DNA from: Flavobacteriaceae bacterium S0862
GTDB taxonomy: Bacteria > Bacteroidota > Bacteroidia > Flavobacteriales > Flavobacteriaceae
NCBI GenBank assembly: GCA_023015825.1
Contig: JALKAW010000001.1
Span: 62,001 to 126,000 of the forward strand
Direction: 5' to 3'
DNA length: 64,000 bases
The notes under the pieces were generated by a model, which saw nothing but the letters and a program-made list of their open reading frames with translations, did no database searches and was not told the DNA's origin. The position numbers were made by a program, and so were the translations under genes. Shown here in pieces: positions 1 through 8,366 of this stretch (position 1 is its first letter; the number at the start of each line of letters is the position of its first letter).

Positions 1-717
1 GTGTTTAATAGCTTTAATCGAGAAATGGCTTTAAGCTTACAAAGCATTCTTGATGATTGTAAAACAAATGATGAGGTTAGGGCTATTGTAATAACTGGTG
101 GAGGAAAAGCATTTTGTGCTGGACAAGACTTAAAAGAGGTCACATCACCAGATTTAAATCCTGGATTCAAAAAAATCCTTGAAGAACATTACAACCCAAT
201 CATTCTTAGAATCCGACAAATTGAAAAGCCAATCATTGCAGCTGTCAATGGTGTTGCCGCAGGAGCAGGAGCAAATATTGCGTTGGCTTGTGATATTGTG
301 GTGGCAAATCAAAAAGCACATTTCATACAAGCCTTTAGCCTTATAGGATTAATTCCAGATAGTGCTGGGACATTCTTTTTACCACGATTAATTGGATTTC
401 AAAAAGCCACAGCCTTAGCTATGTTAGGAAACAAAATAAGTGCTGAAGAAGCTGAACGCTTAGGTATGATTTATAAGTTTCTGCCTTCTGAAGAGTTTGA
501 AGAAACGACGCAAAGAATTGCTCTAAAATTAGCCAATATGCCAACTAAGGCATTAGGGTTAATTAAGAAAACGTTTAATCAATCGTTAACTAATTCTTTA
601 GAAGAGCAATTAGCACTAGAGTCAAAACATCAAATTGAAGCAGCTGGAACAGAAGATTATGCAGAAGGAGTTGCGGCATTTATAGAAAAGAGAACGCCAA
701 ATTTTAAAGGAAAATAA
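1..717 (+). CDS. paaG: 1,2-epoxyphenylacetyl-CoA isomerase PaaG, 5' end missing
   Basis: Crotonase-fold isomerase that converts ring-1,2-epoxyphenylacetyl-CoA to oxepin-CoA in aerobic phenylacetate breakdown. The visible 238 residues carry the oxyanion-hole segments FCAGQDL and GAGANIALACD, and IPDSAGT, which matches the PaaG motif with its catalytic Asp. Members are about 260 residues long, and the first codons here fall inside the conserved start of the domain, so GTG at position 1 is an internal Val codon and roughly 20 residues lie outside the window. It is followed by further paa genes on the same strand. Family certain; the PaaG assignment rests on the Asp motif and the context. Confidence 0.85.
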   Translation: MFNSFNREMALSLQSILDDCKTNDEVRAIVITGGGKAFCAGQDLKEVTSPDLNPGFKKILEEHYNPIILRIRQIEKPIIAAVNGVAAGAGANIALACDIVVANQKAHFIQAFSLIGLIPDSAGTFFLPRLIGFQKATALAMLGNKISAEEAERLGMIYKFLPSEEFEETTQRIALKLANMPTKALGLIKKTFNQSLTNSLEEQLALESKHQIEAAGTEDYAEGVAAFIEKRTPNFKGK

Positions 718-723
718 ATCAAA

Positions 724-751
724 TGTCACCCTGAGCGCAGTCAAAGGGTCT
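724..751 (+). repeat. Short palindromic element, copy 1 (intergenic)
   Basis: A 28-nt element made of the lead TGTCA, the arm CCCT, a core like GAGCGCAGTCGA (one change), the arm AGGG and TCT. The arms pair perfectly. It fills the gap between paaG and the dehydratase gene, and related copies lie at 1698, 9258, 11900 and 37348. Confidence 0.8.
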
Positions 752-756
752 GTAAA

Positions 757-1692
757 ATGAACAAAGAATTTCTCATACAAGTACACAATCGTGTGAAACC
801 ATACATTCACAAAACACCTGTGTTATCCTCGCAATTAATCAATGAGATAGCAGGGTGTAATGTGTTTTTTAAGTGCGAAAATTTTCAAAAAATGGGAGCT
901 TTTAAAATGCGTGGAGCAGCAAATGCCATTTTAAATTTATCTGTAGAAGATAGAAATAAAGGCGTTGTCACTCATTCCTCTGGTAATTTTGCTCAAGCTT
1001 TGTCATTAGCGGCTAAAAAAATTGGAGTTGAAGCCTATATTGTGATGCCAGAAAATGCGCCCCAAGTAAAAAAGAATGCTGTAAAAGGTTACAAAGGGCA
1101 TATTATTGAAAGCGAATCTACACCAATTTCCCGTGAGCAAATGGCAGAAAAAGTGAAGCAAGAAACAGGAGCAACCTTTATTCATCCTTCAAATGATGAT
1201 GATGTGATTCATGGTCAGGGAACAGCTGCTATAGAACTGTTAGAAGAACAACCACAACTGGATTATATATTTACGCCTGTTGGTGGAGGTGGACTCATAG
1301 CTGGAACAGCTCTAGCGGCTAAATATTTTTCGAATAATTGTAAAGTGATTGGAGGTGAGCCAAAAAATGCAGATGATGCTTTTCGGTCTAAGCAATCAGG
1401 AATAATTGAATATAATGACGAGGTAAATACCATTGCTGACGGTTTACGAACCTTTTTAGGAGATCGGAATTTCCCAATTATTATGAATGATGTAGAGCGG
1501 ATTATTTTGGTAGAAGAAGATGAAATCGTTCATGCTATGAAATTGATTTGGGAACGAATGAAAATCATTATTGAGCCTTCAAGTGCAGTTGCGTTTGCAG
1601 CGCTTTTAAAAGAAAAAGAACAGTTTAAAAATAAAGAGGTCGGAATAATTATTTCTGGCGGAAATGTAGATGTAACCAATCTACCATTTTAA
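757..1692 (+). CDS. PLP-dependent threonine dehydratase / serine racemase-like enzyme
   Basis: Fold-type II PLP enzyme of 311 residues, most like catabolic threonine ammonia-lyases and serine racemases. The Schiff-base Lys is in GAFKMRGA near residue 50, SSGNFAQA gives the substrate loop and GGGGLIAG near residue 180 is the phosphate-binding Gly loop. No C-terminal ACT regulatory domain is present, so it is the short, non-biosynthetic form. It has no obvious step in phenylacetate breakdown yet sits between paaG and paaH, separated from each by a copy of the palindromic element instead of the stop/start overlaps seen in the rest of the operon. It may have been inserted later. Whether it acts on Thr or Ser cannot be told from sequence. 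Confidence 0.8.
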   Translation: MNKEFLIQVHNRVKPYIHKTPVLSSQLINEIAGCNVFFKCENFQKMGAFKMRGAANAILNLSVEDRNKGVVTHSSGNFAQALSLAAKKIGVEAYIVMPENAPQVKKNAVKGYKGHIIESESTPISREQMAEKVKQETGATFIHPSNDDDVIHGQGTAAIELLEEQPQLDYIFTPVGGGGLIAGTALAAKYFSNNCKVIGGEPKNADDAFRSKQSGIIEYNDEVNTIADGLRTFLGDRNFPIIMNDVERIILVEEDEIVHAMKLIWERMKIIIEPSSAVAFAALLKEKEQFKNKEVGIIISGGNVDVTNLPF

Positions 1693-1697
1693 ATGGA

Positions 1698-1725
1698 TGT
1701 CACCTTGCGCGCAGTCGAAAGATCT
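1698..1725 (+). repeat. Short palindromic element, copy 2 (intergenic)
   Basis: Same orientation and layout as the copy at 724: TGTCA, arm CCTT, core GCGCGCAGTCGA, arm AAGA, then TCT. Relative to copy 1 a C-G pair in the stem has become T-A on both sides, and the outermost pair is lost (C-A). It lies between the dehydratase stop and the paaH start. Confidence 0.75.
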
Positions 1726-1742
1726 CATCAAAATATAGAATT

Positions 1743-2897
1743 ATGAACGTAGGAATTATTGGTTCTGGAACAATGGGAAGTGGTATAGCACAAGTTGCTG
1801 CAACTTCTGGTTGTAAAGTGAAATTGTACGACACAAACACTACAGCATTAGATAAAGCTAAAGCGGCTTTAGATAAAATATTAAATCGACTTATTGAAAA
1901 AGGCCGCATTGATGAGGTTGAGAAGAATAGAATTCAGAGTAATATTGAATATGTTGACAGCTTAAAAAGCTTATCTGATGCCAACTTAACTATTGAAGCT
2001 ATTGTTGAAAATCTAGAGATTAAGAAACAAGTATTTTTTGAATTAGAAGGCTATGTGTCAGACGATTGTATTATTGCTTCTAACACATCAAGTTTGTCTA
2101 TTGCTTCTATTGCATCCTCATTGCAAAACCCAGAGCGTTGCATAGGTATTCATTTTTTCAATCCAGCCCCTTTAATGAAGCTAGTTGAGGTGGTTCCAGC
2201 AATTCAAACATCAAAAGGAACATTAGATAAATCTGTTCAAATAATTATAGATTGGGAAAAAACAGTTGCTGTAGCTAAGGATACTCCAGGGTTTATTGTC
2301 AATCGTGTGGCTCGACCGTTTTATGGAGAATCATTAAGGATTTATGAAGAGGGAATAGCTGATTTTGTAACAATAGATTGGAGTTTAAAAGAACTTGGAG
2401 GTTTTAGAATGGGACCTTTCGAGTTAATGGATTTTATAGGAAACGATGTCAATTACACAGTAACTGAAACAGTATTTACTGCTTTCTATTTCGACCCAAG
2501 ATACAAGCCTGCATTCACACAAAAACGTTTTGCTGAGGCTGGTTATTTAGGAAGAAAATCTGGAAAAGGCTATTACGATTACGATGAAGGAGCAACTAAA
2601 CCAAAACCAAAAGAAGACAATAATCTAGCGCAAAAAATATTTGACAGAGTTTTAGTAATGCTTATTAACGAAGCTGCGGATGCTTTATTTTTAAATATCG
2701 CATCAGCAGAAGATATTGATAAAGCAATGACCAAAGGAGTTAATTATCCAAAAGGTTTATTGGCCTGGGCTGACGACAAAGGTATAGATTGGTGTGTGTC
2801 AAAAATGGATAAATTGTACGATGAGTATCATGAAGATAGGTATCGTTGCAGTCCTTTATTACGAAAAATGAATAAAGAAAACAAAACATTCTTTTAA
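1743..2897 (+). CDS. paaH: 3-hydroxyacyl-CoA dehydrogenase PaaH
   Basis: NAD-dependent oxidation of 3-hydroxyadipyl-CoA to 3-oxoadipyl-CoA in the phenylacetate pathway. The N-terminus is a Rossmann fold with GSGTMGSGIAQ at residues 7-17. The catalytic His lies in IGIHFFNPAP with the partner Glu in LVEVVP, and TPGFIVNRV leads into the helical C-terminal part, which carries a second 3HCDH-type segment. At 384 residues it is shorter than E. coli PaaH (about 475). The stop overlaps the start of the next gene by one base, which points to translational coupling with paaI. Confidence 0.85.
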   Translation: MNVGIIGSGTMGSGIAQVAATSGCKVKLYDTNTTALDKAKAALDKILNRLIEKGRIDEVEKNRIQSNIEYVDSLKSLSDANLTIEAIVENLEIKKQVFFELEGYVSDDCIIASNTSSLSIASIASSLQNPERCIGIHFFNPAPLMKLVEVVPAIQTSKGTLDKSVQIIIDWEKTVAVAKDTPGFIVNRVARPFYGESLRIYEEGIADFVTIDWSLKELGGFRMGPFELMDFIGNDVNYTVTETVFTAFYFDPRYKPAFTQKRFAEAGYLGRKSGKGYYDYDEGATKPKPKEDNNLAQKIFDRVLVMLINEAADALFLNIASAEDIDKAMTKGVNYPKGLLAWADDKGIDWCVSKMDKLYDEYHEDRYRCSPLLRKMNKENKTFF

Positions 2898-3307
2898 TGA
2901 AGGGTGAAGCTATTCCACATAAAATGTTATCGTTAGATGCTTTCAGTCAGTGGATGGGAATTGAGATTTTAGAATGCGAAATAGGTCGTTGTAGAGTAGC
3001 ATTGATTGTAAGAAAAGAAATGTTGAACAGCATGTTTAAGGCACATGGAGCTATTAGTTATGCATTGGCAGACACAGCTTTTGGCTTTGCGGCTAATACA
3101 CATGGCAAATATGCTGTATCCATAGAAACAAGTATAAATCACATTGAAGCATTAAATGAAGGAGATTATTTAATAGCCGAATCTGTGATAGAGAAAGTAA
3201 ATAATAAATTAGGCTTTAATGTTATTGAAGTTAAACGAGGTGATGAACTAGTAGCACTTTTTAAAGGTGTTGTGTATCGCACTCAAAAAGATTGGGAAGA
3301 ACAATGA
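2897..3307 (+). CDS. paaI: PaaI-type hot-dog thioesterase
   Basis: Hot-dog fold acyl-CoA thioesterase of 136 residues, the usual size for PaaI. In E. coli PaaI is thought to rescue CoA by hydrolysing dead-end hydroxylated phenylacetyl-CoAs. The motif HGAISYALADTAFGFAAN near residue 50 includes the catalytic Asp on the long hot-dog helix. The ATG overlaps the paaH stop by one base and the stop overlaps the thiolase ATG (ATGA), so the three genes are probably translated together. Confidence 0.85.
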   Translation: MKGEAIPHKMLSLDAFSQWMGIEILECEIGRCRVALIVRKEMLNSMFKAHGAISYALADTAFGFAANTHGKYAVSIETSINHIEALNEGDYLIAESVIEKVNNKLGFNVIEVKRGDELVALFKGVVYRTQKDWEEQ

Positions 3308-4512
3308 AAGAAGCATATATAATAGATGGAATTAGAACACCAATAGGAAGTTATAAAGGAACACTATCTACTGTTCGTACTGACGATTTAGGAGCATTAG
3401 TGATTAAAGAAGTTGTAAAACGAAACCCAAATATTCCAAAAGAGGCATACGACGATGTTATTATGGGTTGTGCTAATCAAGCAGGAGAAGATAACCGTAA
3501 TGTAGCAAGAATGGCATCTTTATTAGCAGGATTGCCATATACAGTTCCAGGAGAAACAGTTAATAGACTTTGTAGTTCAGGTTTATCAGCCATTATTCAT
3601 GCCAATCGTGCGATTAAAGCAGGCGATGGAGATGTGTTTATTGCTGGTGGAGTGGAAAATATGACACGTGGTCCTTATGTAATTGCTAAGCCATCGAGTG
3701 CATTTGGTAACGATTCTAAAATGTACGATTCTAGTTTTGGATGGCGATTCATTAATCCAAGAATGCATGAGATGTATGGTACAGATGGCATGGGAAATAC
3801 TGCTGAAAACCTTGTAGAGAAATATGAAATTTCACGTGATGCTCAAGATGATTTTGCGTATTGGAGCCAGATGAAGGCGGCAAAAGCTCAAATAAATGGA
3901 CGCTTAGATAAAGAAATAGTTTCAGTTAAAATTCCTCAGCGCAAAAAAGACCCAATCATTTTTTCAAAAGATGAGTTCGTAAAACCAAATACGACAAGAG
4001 AGGTTTTGGCAAAATTGCGTCCAGCTTTTAAGAATGAAGGAGGTAGTGTCACGGCAGGAAATTCATCAGGATTAAATGATGGAGCGGCTGCTACAATAAT
4101 CGCCTCGGAGGATGCTATAAAGAAGTATAACCTTAAACCTTTGGCTAGAATTGTGAGTTCAGCAGTTGTTGGTGTAGAGCCAAGAATCATGGGAATAGGT
4201 CCAGTAGAGGCGTCAAATAAAGCACTAGAAAAAGCAGGTTTAAAAATGAATGACATGAGTGTTATTGAACTTAATGAAGCCTTTGCAGCACAAGCTTTGG
4301 CTTGTACAAGAGCTTGGGGTATATCAGATGATGATCCAAGATTAAATCCAAATGGAGGATCCATCGCAATTGGTCATCCACTTGGTGCTACTGGAGCGAG
4401 AATAGCCTATTCGGCAGCTTTAGAGCTTCATGAACAGCAAAAGCGTTATGCCTTAATAACCATGTGTATTGGCGTAGGTCAAGGATATGCAGCAATAATT
4501 GAACGCGTTTAA
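3304..4512 (+). CDS. paaJ: 3-oxoadipyl-CoA thiolase PaaJ/PcaF type
   Basis: Type II thiolase of 402 residues that cleaves 3-oxoadipyl-CoA to succinyl-CoA and acetyl-CoA, and in PaaJ also the didehydrosuberyl-CoA analogue. Visible landmarks are the acyl-accepting Cys in NRLCSSGLSAI near residue 90, the NEAFAAQAL signature, the catalytic His in GHPLGATGAR and the second Cys in CIGVGQG near the end. I start at ATG 3304, which overlaps the paaI stop; an upstream in-frame TTG lies inside paaI and is ignored. Context favours PaaJ over a general beta-oxidation thiolase. Confidence 0.88.
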   Translation: MKEAYIIDGIRTPIGSYKGTLSTVRTDDLGALVIKEVVKRNPNIPKEAYDDVIMGCANQAGEDNRNVARMASLLAGLPYTVPGETVNRLCSSGLSAIIHANRAIKAGDGDVFIAGGVENMTRGPYVIAKPSSAFGNDSKMYDSSFGWRFINPRMHEMYGTDGMGNTAENLVEKYEISRDAQDDFAYWSQMKAAKAQINGRLDKEIVSVKIPQRKKDPIIFSKDEFVKPNTTREVLAKLRPAFKNEGGSVTAGNSSGLNDGAAATIIASEDAIKKYNLKPLARIVSSAVVGVEPRIMGIGPVEASNKALEKAGLKMNDMSVIELNEAFAAQALACTRAWGISDDDPRLNPNGGSIAIGHPLGATGARIAYSAALELHEQQKRYALITMCIGVGQGYAAIIERV

Positions 4513-4513
4513 T

Positions 4514-5113
4514 ATGAAGATTCTAGTCATAGGAGGAAACGGAACCATTGGGAAAAAAGTCACTGAAAGACTTTCAGAAAAGCACGAGGTACTTGTAGCT
4601 GGACGAAACTCTGGTGATGTAAAAGTGGACTTTTCAGATTCAAAATCCATTAAATCAATGTTTGAAAATGTTGGAAAAGTGGATGCTATTGTGGCCATTG
4701 CAGGAGATGCTAAATGGGATAAGTTTGAAAATTTATCTGAAGATGATTTTTACATAGGAATCAAAAGTAAACTGATGGGACAGGTTAATGTGGTGAGAAT
4801 TGGTAAAGATTATTTAAATCATGGAGGTTCTATGACATTGTCAACAGGAATTTTAGCTGATGATCCAGTTGATATGACAACTAGTGCTGCTATGGTAAAT
4901 GGAGCGATTCACAGTTTTGTAAAAGCAGTAGTTTTGGAATTAAATAACATAAGAGTCAATGTAGTTTGTTCTGATTTAGTTGAAGATTCATACGAGAAGT
5001 ATAAAGACTATTTTCCTGGTAATACGCCTGTACCAATGCATAAAATTGTAGATGGTTATGTGAAGTGTGTCGAAGGAAAAATAAATGGAAGAATATTAAG
5101 AATAATGGCATAA
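4514..5113 (+). CDS. Short SDR-like oxidoreductase without YxxxK
   Basis: A 199-residue NAD(P)-binding protein of the short-chain dehydrogenase superfamily. GGNGTIGKKV at residues 7-16 is the dinucleotide-binding loop and a Ser stands in LSTGIL, but the usual Tyr-xxx-Lys is replaced by a segment reading AAMVNGAIHSF. I recall small SDRs with this MVNGA segment as a subfamily, so it is probably not recent damage. It starts two bases after the thiolase stop and ends five bases before paaZ, so it is surely part of the operon. It has no standard paa counterpart and its substrate is unknown. Confidence 0.8.
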   Translation: MKILVIGGNGTIGKKVTERLSEKHEVLVAGRNSGDVKVDFSDSKSIKSMFENVGKVDAIVAIAGDAKWDKFENLSEDDFYIGIKSKLMGQVNVVRIGKDYLNHGGSMTLSTGILADDPVDMTTSAAMVNGAIHSFVKAVVLELNNIRVNVVCSDLVEDSYEKYKDYFPGNTPVPMHKIVDGYVKCVEGKINGRILRIMA

Positions 5114-5117
5114 CATT

Positions 5118-7613
5118 ATGAAAAAAATACAACATTACATTACAGGACAATGGTTAGAAGGAACAGATGAAGGGATTCCTGTATTCGATGCAATAACAGG
5201 AGAACTCATCGCAAATTCCGCTGTTGAAGGTCTAAACGTTTCTGATGCTTTACAATATGGTAGAGAGAAAGGTGAAACGTTGCGTAAAATGACCTTTCAA
5301 GAGCGAGGTAATATGTTAAAAAAATTGGCATTATATCTTACCAAGAGAAAAGATACCTTTTACGAGTTAAGTTATAGAACAGGAGCAACCAAAGTTGATA
5401 GTTGGATTGATATTGAAGGTGGTTTTGGTAACTTGTTTGCTAATGCATCATTGCGAAAATTATTCCCAAATCAATCGTATCATGTTGAAGGTGATCCAAT
5501 CGATTTGTCTCGAGGTGGACGCTTTATGGCACATCATATCATGGTGCCTAAAAAAGGAGTCGCTGTTCATATAAACGCATTTAATTTTCCTGTTTGGGGA
5601 ATGCTAGAAAAATGCGCAGTCAACTGGATGGCTGGAGTGCCTGCAGTTGTTTTGCCTGCTCCTTCATCGTCTTATTTGGCTGAAGCTGTGGCGCGAGAAA
5701 TTATTAGTTCAGGAATTTTACCAGAAGGTGCTTTACAAATCATCAACGGAACAGTTAAAACTATTTTAGATACGGTTGAATCTCAAGATATAGTGACGTT
5801 TACAGGTTCAGCTTCGACAGGAAGATTATTAAAAGCGCATCCTAGAATTATTCAAGAGGCTGTACCTTTTACTATGGAAGCCGATTCTTTAAATGCATCT
5901 ATTCTGGGTGAAGATGCTGTTCCTGGAACACCAGAATTCGATATCTTCATTAAAGAAGTTCGTAAAGAAATGACAGTCAAAGCAGGACAAAAGTGTACAG
6001 CGATTCGTCGTATTATTGTTCCTGAAGATTTAGTTGAAGATGTGCAAATAGCACTTGGAAAAGCACTTGATAAAGTGACTATTGGTGACCCTAGACTCAA
6101 AGAAGTTAGAATGGGTTCATTGATAAGTAAAGAACAAGTTGAAGAAGTTCGAAATAGTGTTTCTGATATTGCTAAAAAGGCTAAAATCGTCTATGGGAAT
6201 CTTGATAAAATTGAAACCATTGGAGCAGATGCTGAAAAAGGAGCATTTATTAGTCCAATTTTATTAAGAGAAGATAATCCGTTTGATAATTTATCGGTTC
6301 ACGAACGTGAAGCTTTTGGTCCAGTAAGTACCATTATGCCATATAAAACACTTAAAGAAGCAGTTACACTATCTCAAATGGGGAAAGGTTCTTTAGTGTC
6401 TTCAATTATTACAAATGACGATAATATTGCTAAAGAGTATGTTGTTAATGCTGCAAGTCATCATGGTCGTATTTTAGTATTGAACAGGGAAAATGCTAAA
6501 GAAAGTACAGGTCATGGTTCACCATTGCCAACTTTGGTTCACGGAGGCCCTGGACGAGCTGGAGGTGGAGAAGAAATGGGAGGAATGCGTGGCGTAAAAC
6601 ACTATTTACAGCGTACGGCTATTCAAGGCTCACCAACAACATTAACTGAAATTACAGGAGTTTATCAGCAAGGTGGTACTTATAAAGAAGTAGAACAACA
6701 TCCATTTAAATACCATTGGGAAGACATTCAACCTGGAATGTCAATGAAAACTCATAAACGTACATTAACAGATTCAGATATTATTAATTTCTCAAATCTT
6801 ACTTGGGACCACTTTTATGCTCACACAGATATAACCTCGTTGGATGGAAGTATTTTTGAAAAGCGTACTGCTCATGGTTACTTCATTTTAGCAGCTGCAG
6901 CAGGATTATTTGTGTACCCTAACAAAGGCCCAGTGTCTGCGAATTATGGGTTAGAAGAATGTCGATTCCTTAGGCCTTTATATCATAATGACACTATTTA
7001 TGTTAGATTAACATGTAAACAAAAAATTGATAGAGATGTAGCAAGTGCTGAACATCCAAGTGGTATCGTGAAGTGGTTTGCTGAGGTTTTTGATGCTGAT
7101 GATGAACTGGTAGCAGTGGCAACTGTATTAACAATGGTTCAGAAGAAACAAGATGTTTTTGTGGAGATGGCTGATAAAAAAATTAAAGAATTCTTAGCAA
7201 AATTGACAGCAGACACAAAACCAAAGTGGGGAATTATGACACCGCAACACATGATTGAGCACTTGGAGTATACCTATAAAATTGCTTCAGGAGAAATTCA
7301 AGATTTTGAAGTTTCAACTCCTGATAAAATTCTAGAAAAAGTACATGCAAGCTTATATAATTATGATAAGTTTCCTCATAACACAAATTTTCCTTTGTTA
7401 GAAAAAGACACGTTAGATACTCTGAGATATGATAATTTAGAAATAGCGAAACTAAAGTTTATTGAGGCAAGAGAAGCTTATAAAACATTTTTTAAAGATA
7501 ACCCCGAAGCTATATTAAAAAATATGGTGTTTGGAGATATGAATAGATACGAATGGTATTTATTAGAAAGAAAACACCTTAATCATCATTTTGAACAATT
7601 TGGACTTATATAA
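5118..7613 (+). CDS. paaZ: Oxepin-CoA hydrolase/aldehyde dehydrogenase PaaZ with C-terminal DUF1569 domain
   Basis: PaaZ opens the oxepin-CoA ring and oxidises the resulting semialdehyde with NADP. Residues 1 to about 520 are an aldehyde dehydrogenase with catalytic Cys in GQKCTAIRR near residue 293 and Glu in TMEADSLN. Residues about 540-680 are a MaoC-like (R)-hydratase with Asp/His in WDHFYAHTD. PaaZ proteins usually end there at about 680 residues; this one has 831. The extra segment from about residue 688 aligns by eye with the stand-alone DUF1569 (DinB-like) protein at 47799-48251: both have a KWG-x-MT block followed by a His and end in HH-x(3)-QFG. The enzymatic parts are secure; the role of the tail is unknown. 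Confidence 0.9.
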   Translation: MKKIQHYITGQWLEGTDEGIPVFDAITGELIANSAVEGLNVSDALQYGREKGETLRKMTFQERGNMLKKLALYLTKRKDTFYELSYRTGATKVDSWIDIEGGFGNLFANASLRKLFPNQSYHVEGDPIDLSRGGRFMAHHIMVPKKGVAVHINAFNFPVWGMLEKCAVNWMAGVPAVVLPAPSSSYLAEAVAREIISSGILPEGALQIINGTVKTILDTVESQDIVTFTGSASTGRLLKAHPRIIQEAVPFTMEADSLNASILGEDAVPGTPEFDIFIKEVRKEMTVKAGQKCTAIRRIIVPEDLVEDVQIALGKALDKVTIGDPRLKEVRMGSLISKEQVEEVRNSVSDIAKKAKIVYGNLDKIETIGADAEKGAFISPILLREDNPFDNLSVHEREAFGPVSTIMPYKTLKEAVTLSQMGKGSLVSSIITNDDNIAKEYVVNAASHHGRILVLNRENAKESTGHGSPLPTLVHGGPGRAGGGEEMGGMRGVKHYLQRTAIQGSPTTLTEITGVYQQGGTYKEVEQHPFKYHWEDIQPGMSMKTHKRTLTDSDIINFSNLTWDHFYAHTDITSLDGSIFEKRTAHGYFILAAAAGLFVYPNKGPVSANYGLEECRFLRPLYHNDTIYVRLTCKQKIDRDVASAEHPSGIVKWFAEVFDADDELVAVATVLTMVQKKQDVFVEMADKKIKEFLAKLTADTKPKWGIMTPQHMIEHLEYTYKIASGEIQDFEVSTPDKILEKVHASLYNYDKFPHNTNFPLLEKDTLDTLRYDNLEIAKLKFIEAREAYKTFFKDNPEAILKNMVFGDMNRYEWYLLERKHLNHHFEQFGLI

Positions 7614-7616
7614 CTT

Positions 7617-8366
7617 ATGGAACCATACGTAAAGCAAACTATTAAAAACGGAGTTGGATATATCGAATTTTTTCATCCTTCACATAATTCCTTGCCTTCA
7701 AATATTTTGTCAGAACTAGCAAGAACTATAAAAAAAGCAGGAGACGATTCTAATATCAAAGTATTAGTATTAAAAAGTGGAGGCGATAGAACGTTTTGTG
7801 CAGGTGCAAGTTTTGAAGAATTAGTAGCTATCAATGATGAAGAAACTGGGAAAGAATTTTTCTCAGGATTTGCTAATGCTATTAATGCCATGCGAAAATG
7901 TCCAAAATTTATTATTGGTCGTATTCAAGGCAAAACAGTAGGTGGAGGAGTTGGGTTAGCATCTGCAACCGATTATTGCATGGCAACAAAATTTGCTTCC
8001 ATAAAACTGAGCGAATTAAATGTTGGCATTGGACCTTTTGTAGTTGGCCCAGCTGTACAACGAAAATTAGGATTAAGTGCTATGTCACAAATAGCCATTG
8101 ATGCTAATAGTTTTTATTCAGCAGAATGGTCAAAAGAGAAAGGGCTTTATACAAAAGTATTTGATTCTACAGAAGAATTAGATGAAGCAGTAGTAGCTTT
8201 CGCTGAAAACTTATGTAATTATAACCCAAAAGCTATGAGTGAAATGAAGACGATGTTTTGGAGAGGAACTGAAGATTGGGATCAACTACTAATTCAACGT
8301 GCTAAAATAAGTGGAAGATTAGTGCTAAGTAATTTTACAAAAGATACATTAAGACAATACAAATGA
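7617..8366 (+). CDS. Enoyl-CoA hydratase/isomerase family protein (PaaF position)
   Basis: Crotonase-fold protein of 249 residues, three bases after paaZ. The oxyanion-hole segments TFCAGASF and GKTVGGGVGLAS are present. In the second, the first catalytic Glu of classical hydratases (GGGCEL in crotonase) is Gly, while the second Glu is kept in KLSELNVGIGP. That pattern resembles methylglutaconyl-CoA hydratases of the LiuC type. By position it should supply the 2,3-dehydroadipyl-CoA hydratase step (PaaF) still missing from the visible cluster, but the residue change leaves this uncertain, so no symbol is given. Its last four bases overlap paaY. Confidence 0.75.
   Translation: MEPYVKQTIKNGVGYIEFFHPSHNSLPSNILSELARTIKKAGDDSNIKVLVLKSGGDRTFCAGASFEELVAINDEETGKEFFSGFANAINAMRKCPKFIIGRIQGKTVGGGVGLASATDYCMATKFASIKLSELNVGIGPFVVGPAVQRKLGLSAMSQIAIDANSFYSAEWSKEKGLYTKVFDSTEELDEAVVAFAENLCNYNPKAMSEMKTMFWRGTEDWDQLLIQRAKISGRLVLSNFTKDTLRQYK

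Noticed and set aside
1-30. GTG at position 1 as a true start codon
   Set aside because: The encoded residues lie inside the conserved crotonase N-terminal region, so the gene continues beyond the left edge.
3292-3303. TTG at 3292 as the thiolase start
   Set aside because: It lies inside paaI; ATG 3304 overlaps the paaI stop in the usual coupled way and gives the normal N-terminus.
3936-4364. Long minus-strand frame opposite the thiolase
   Set aside because: Antisense shadow of a well-conserved coding region, with no family resemblance.
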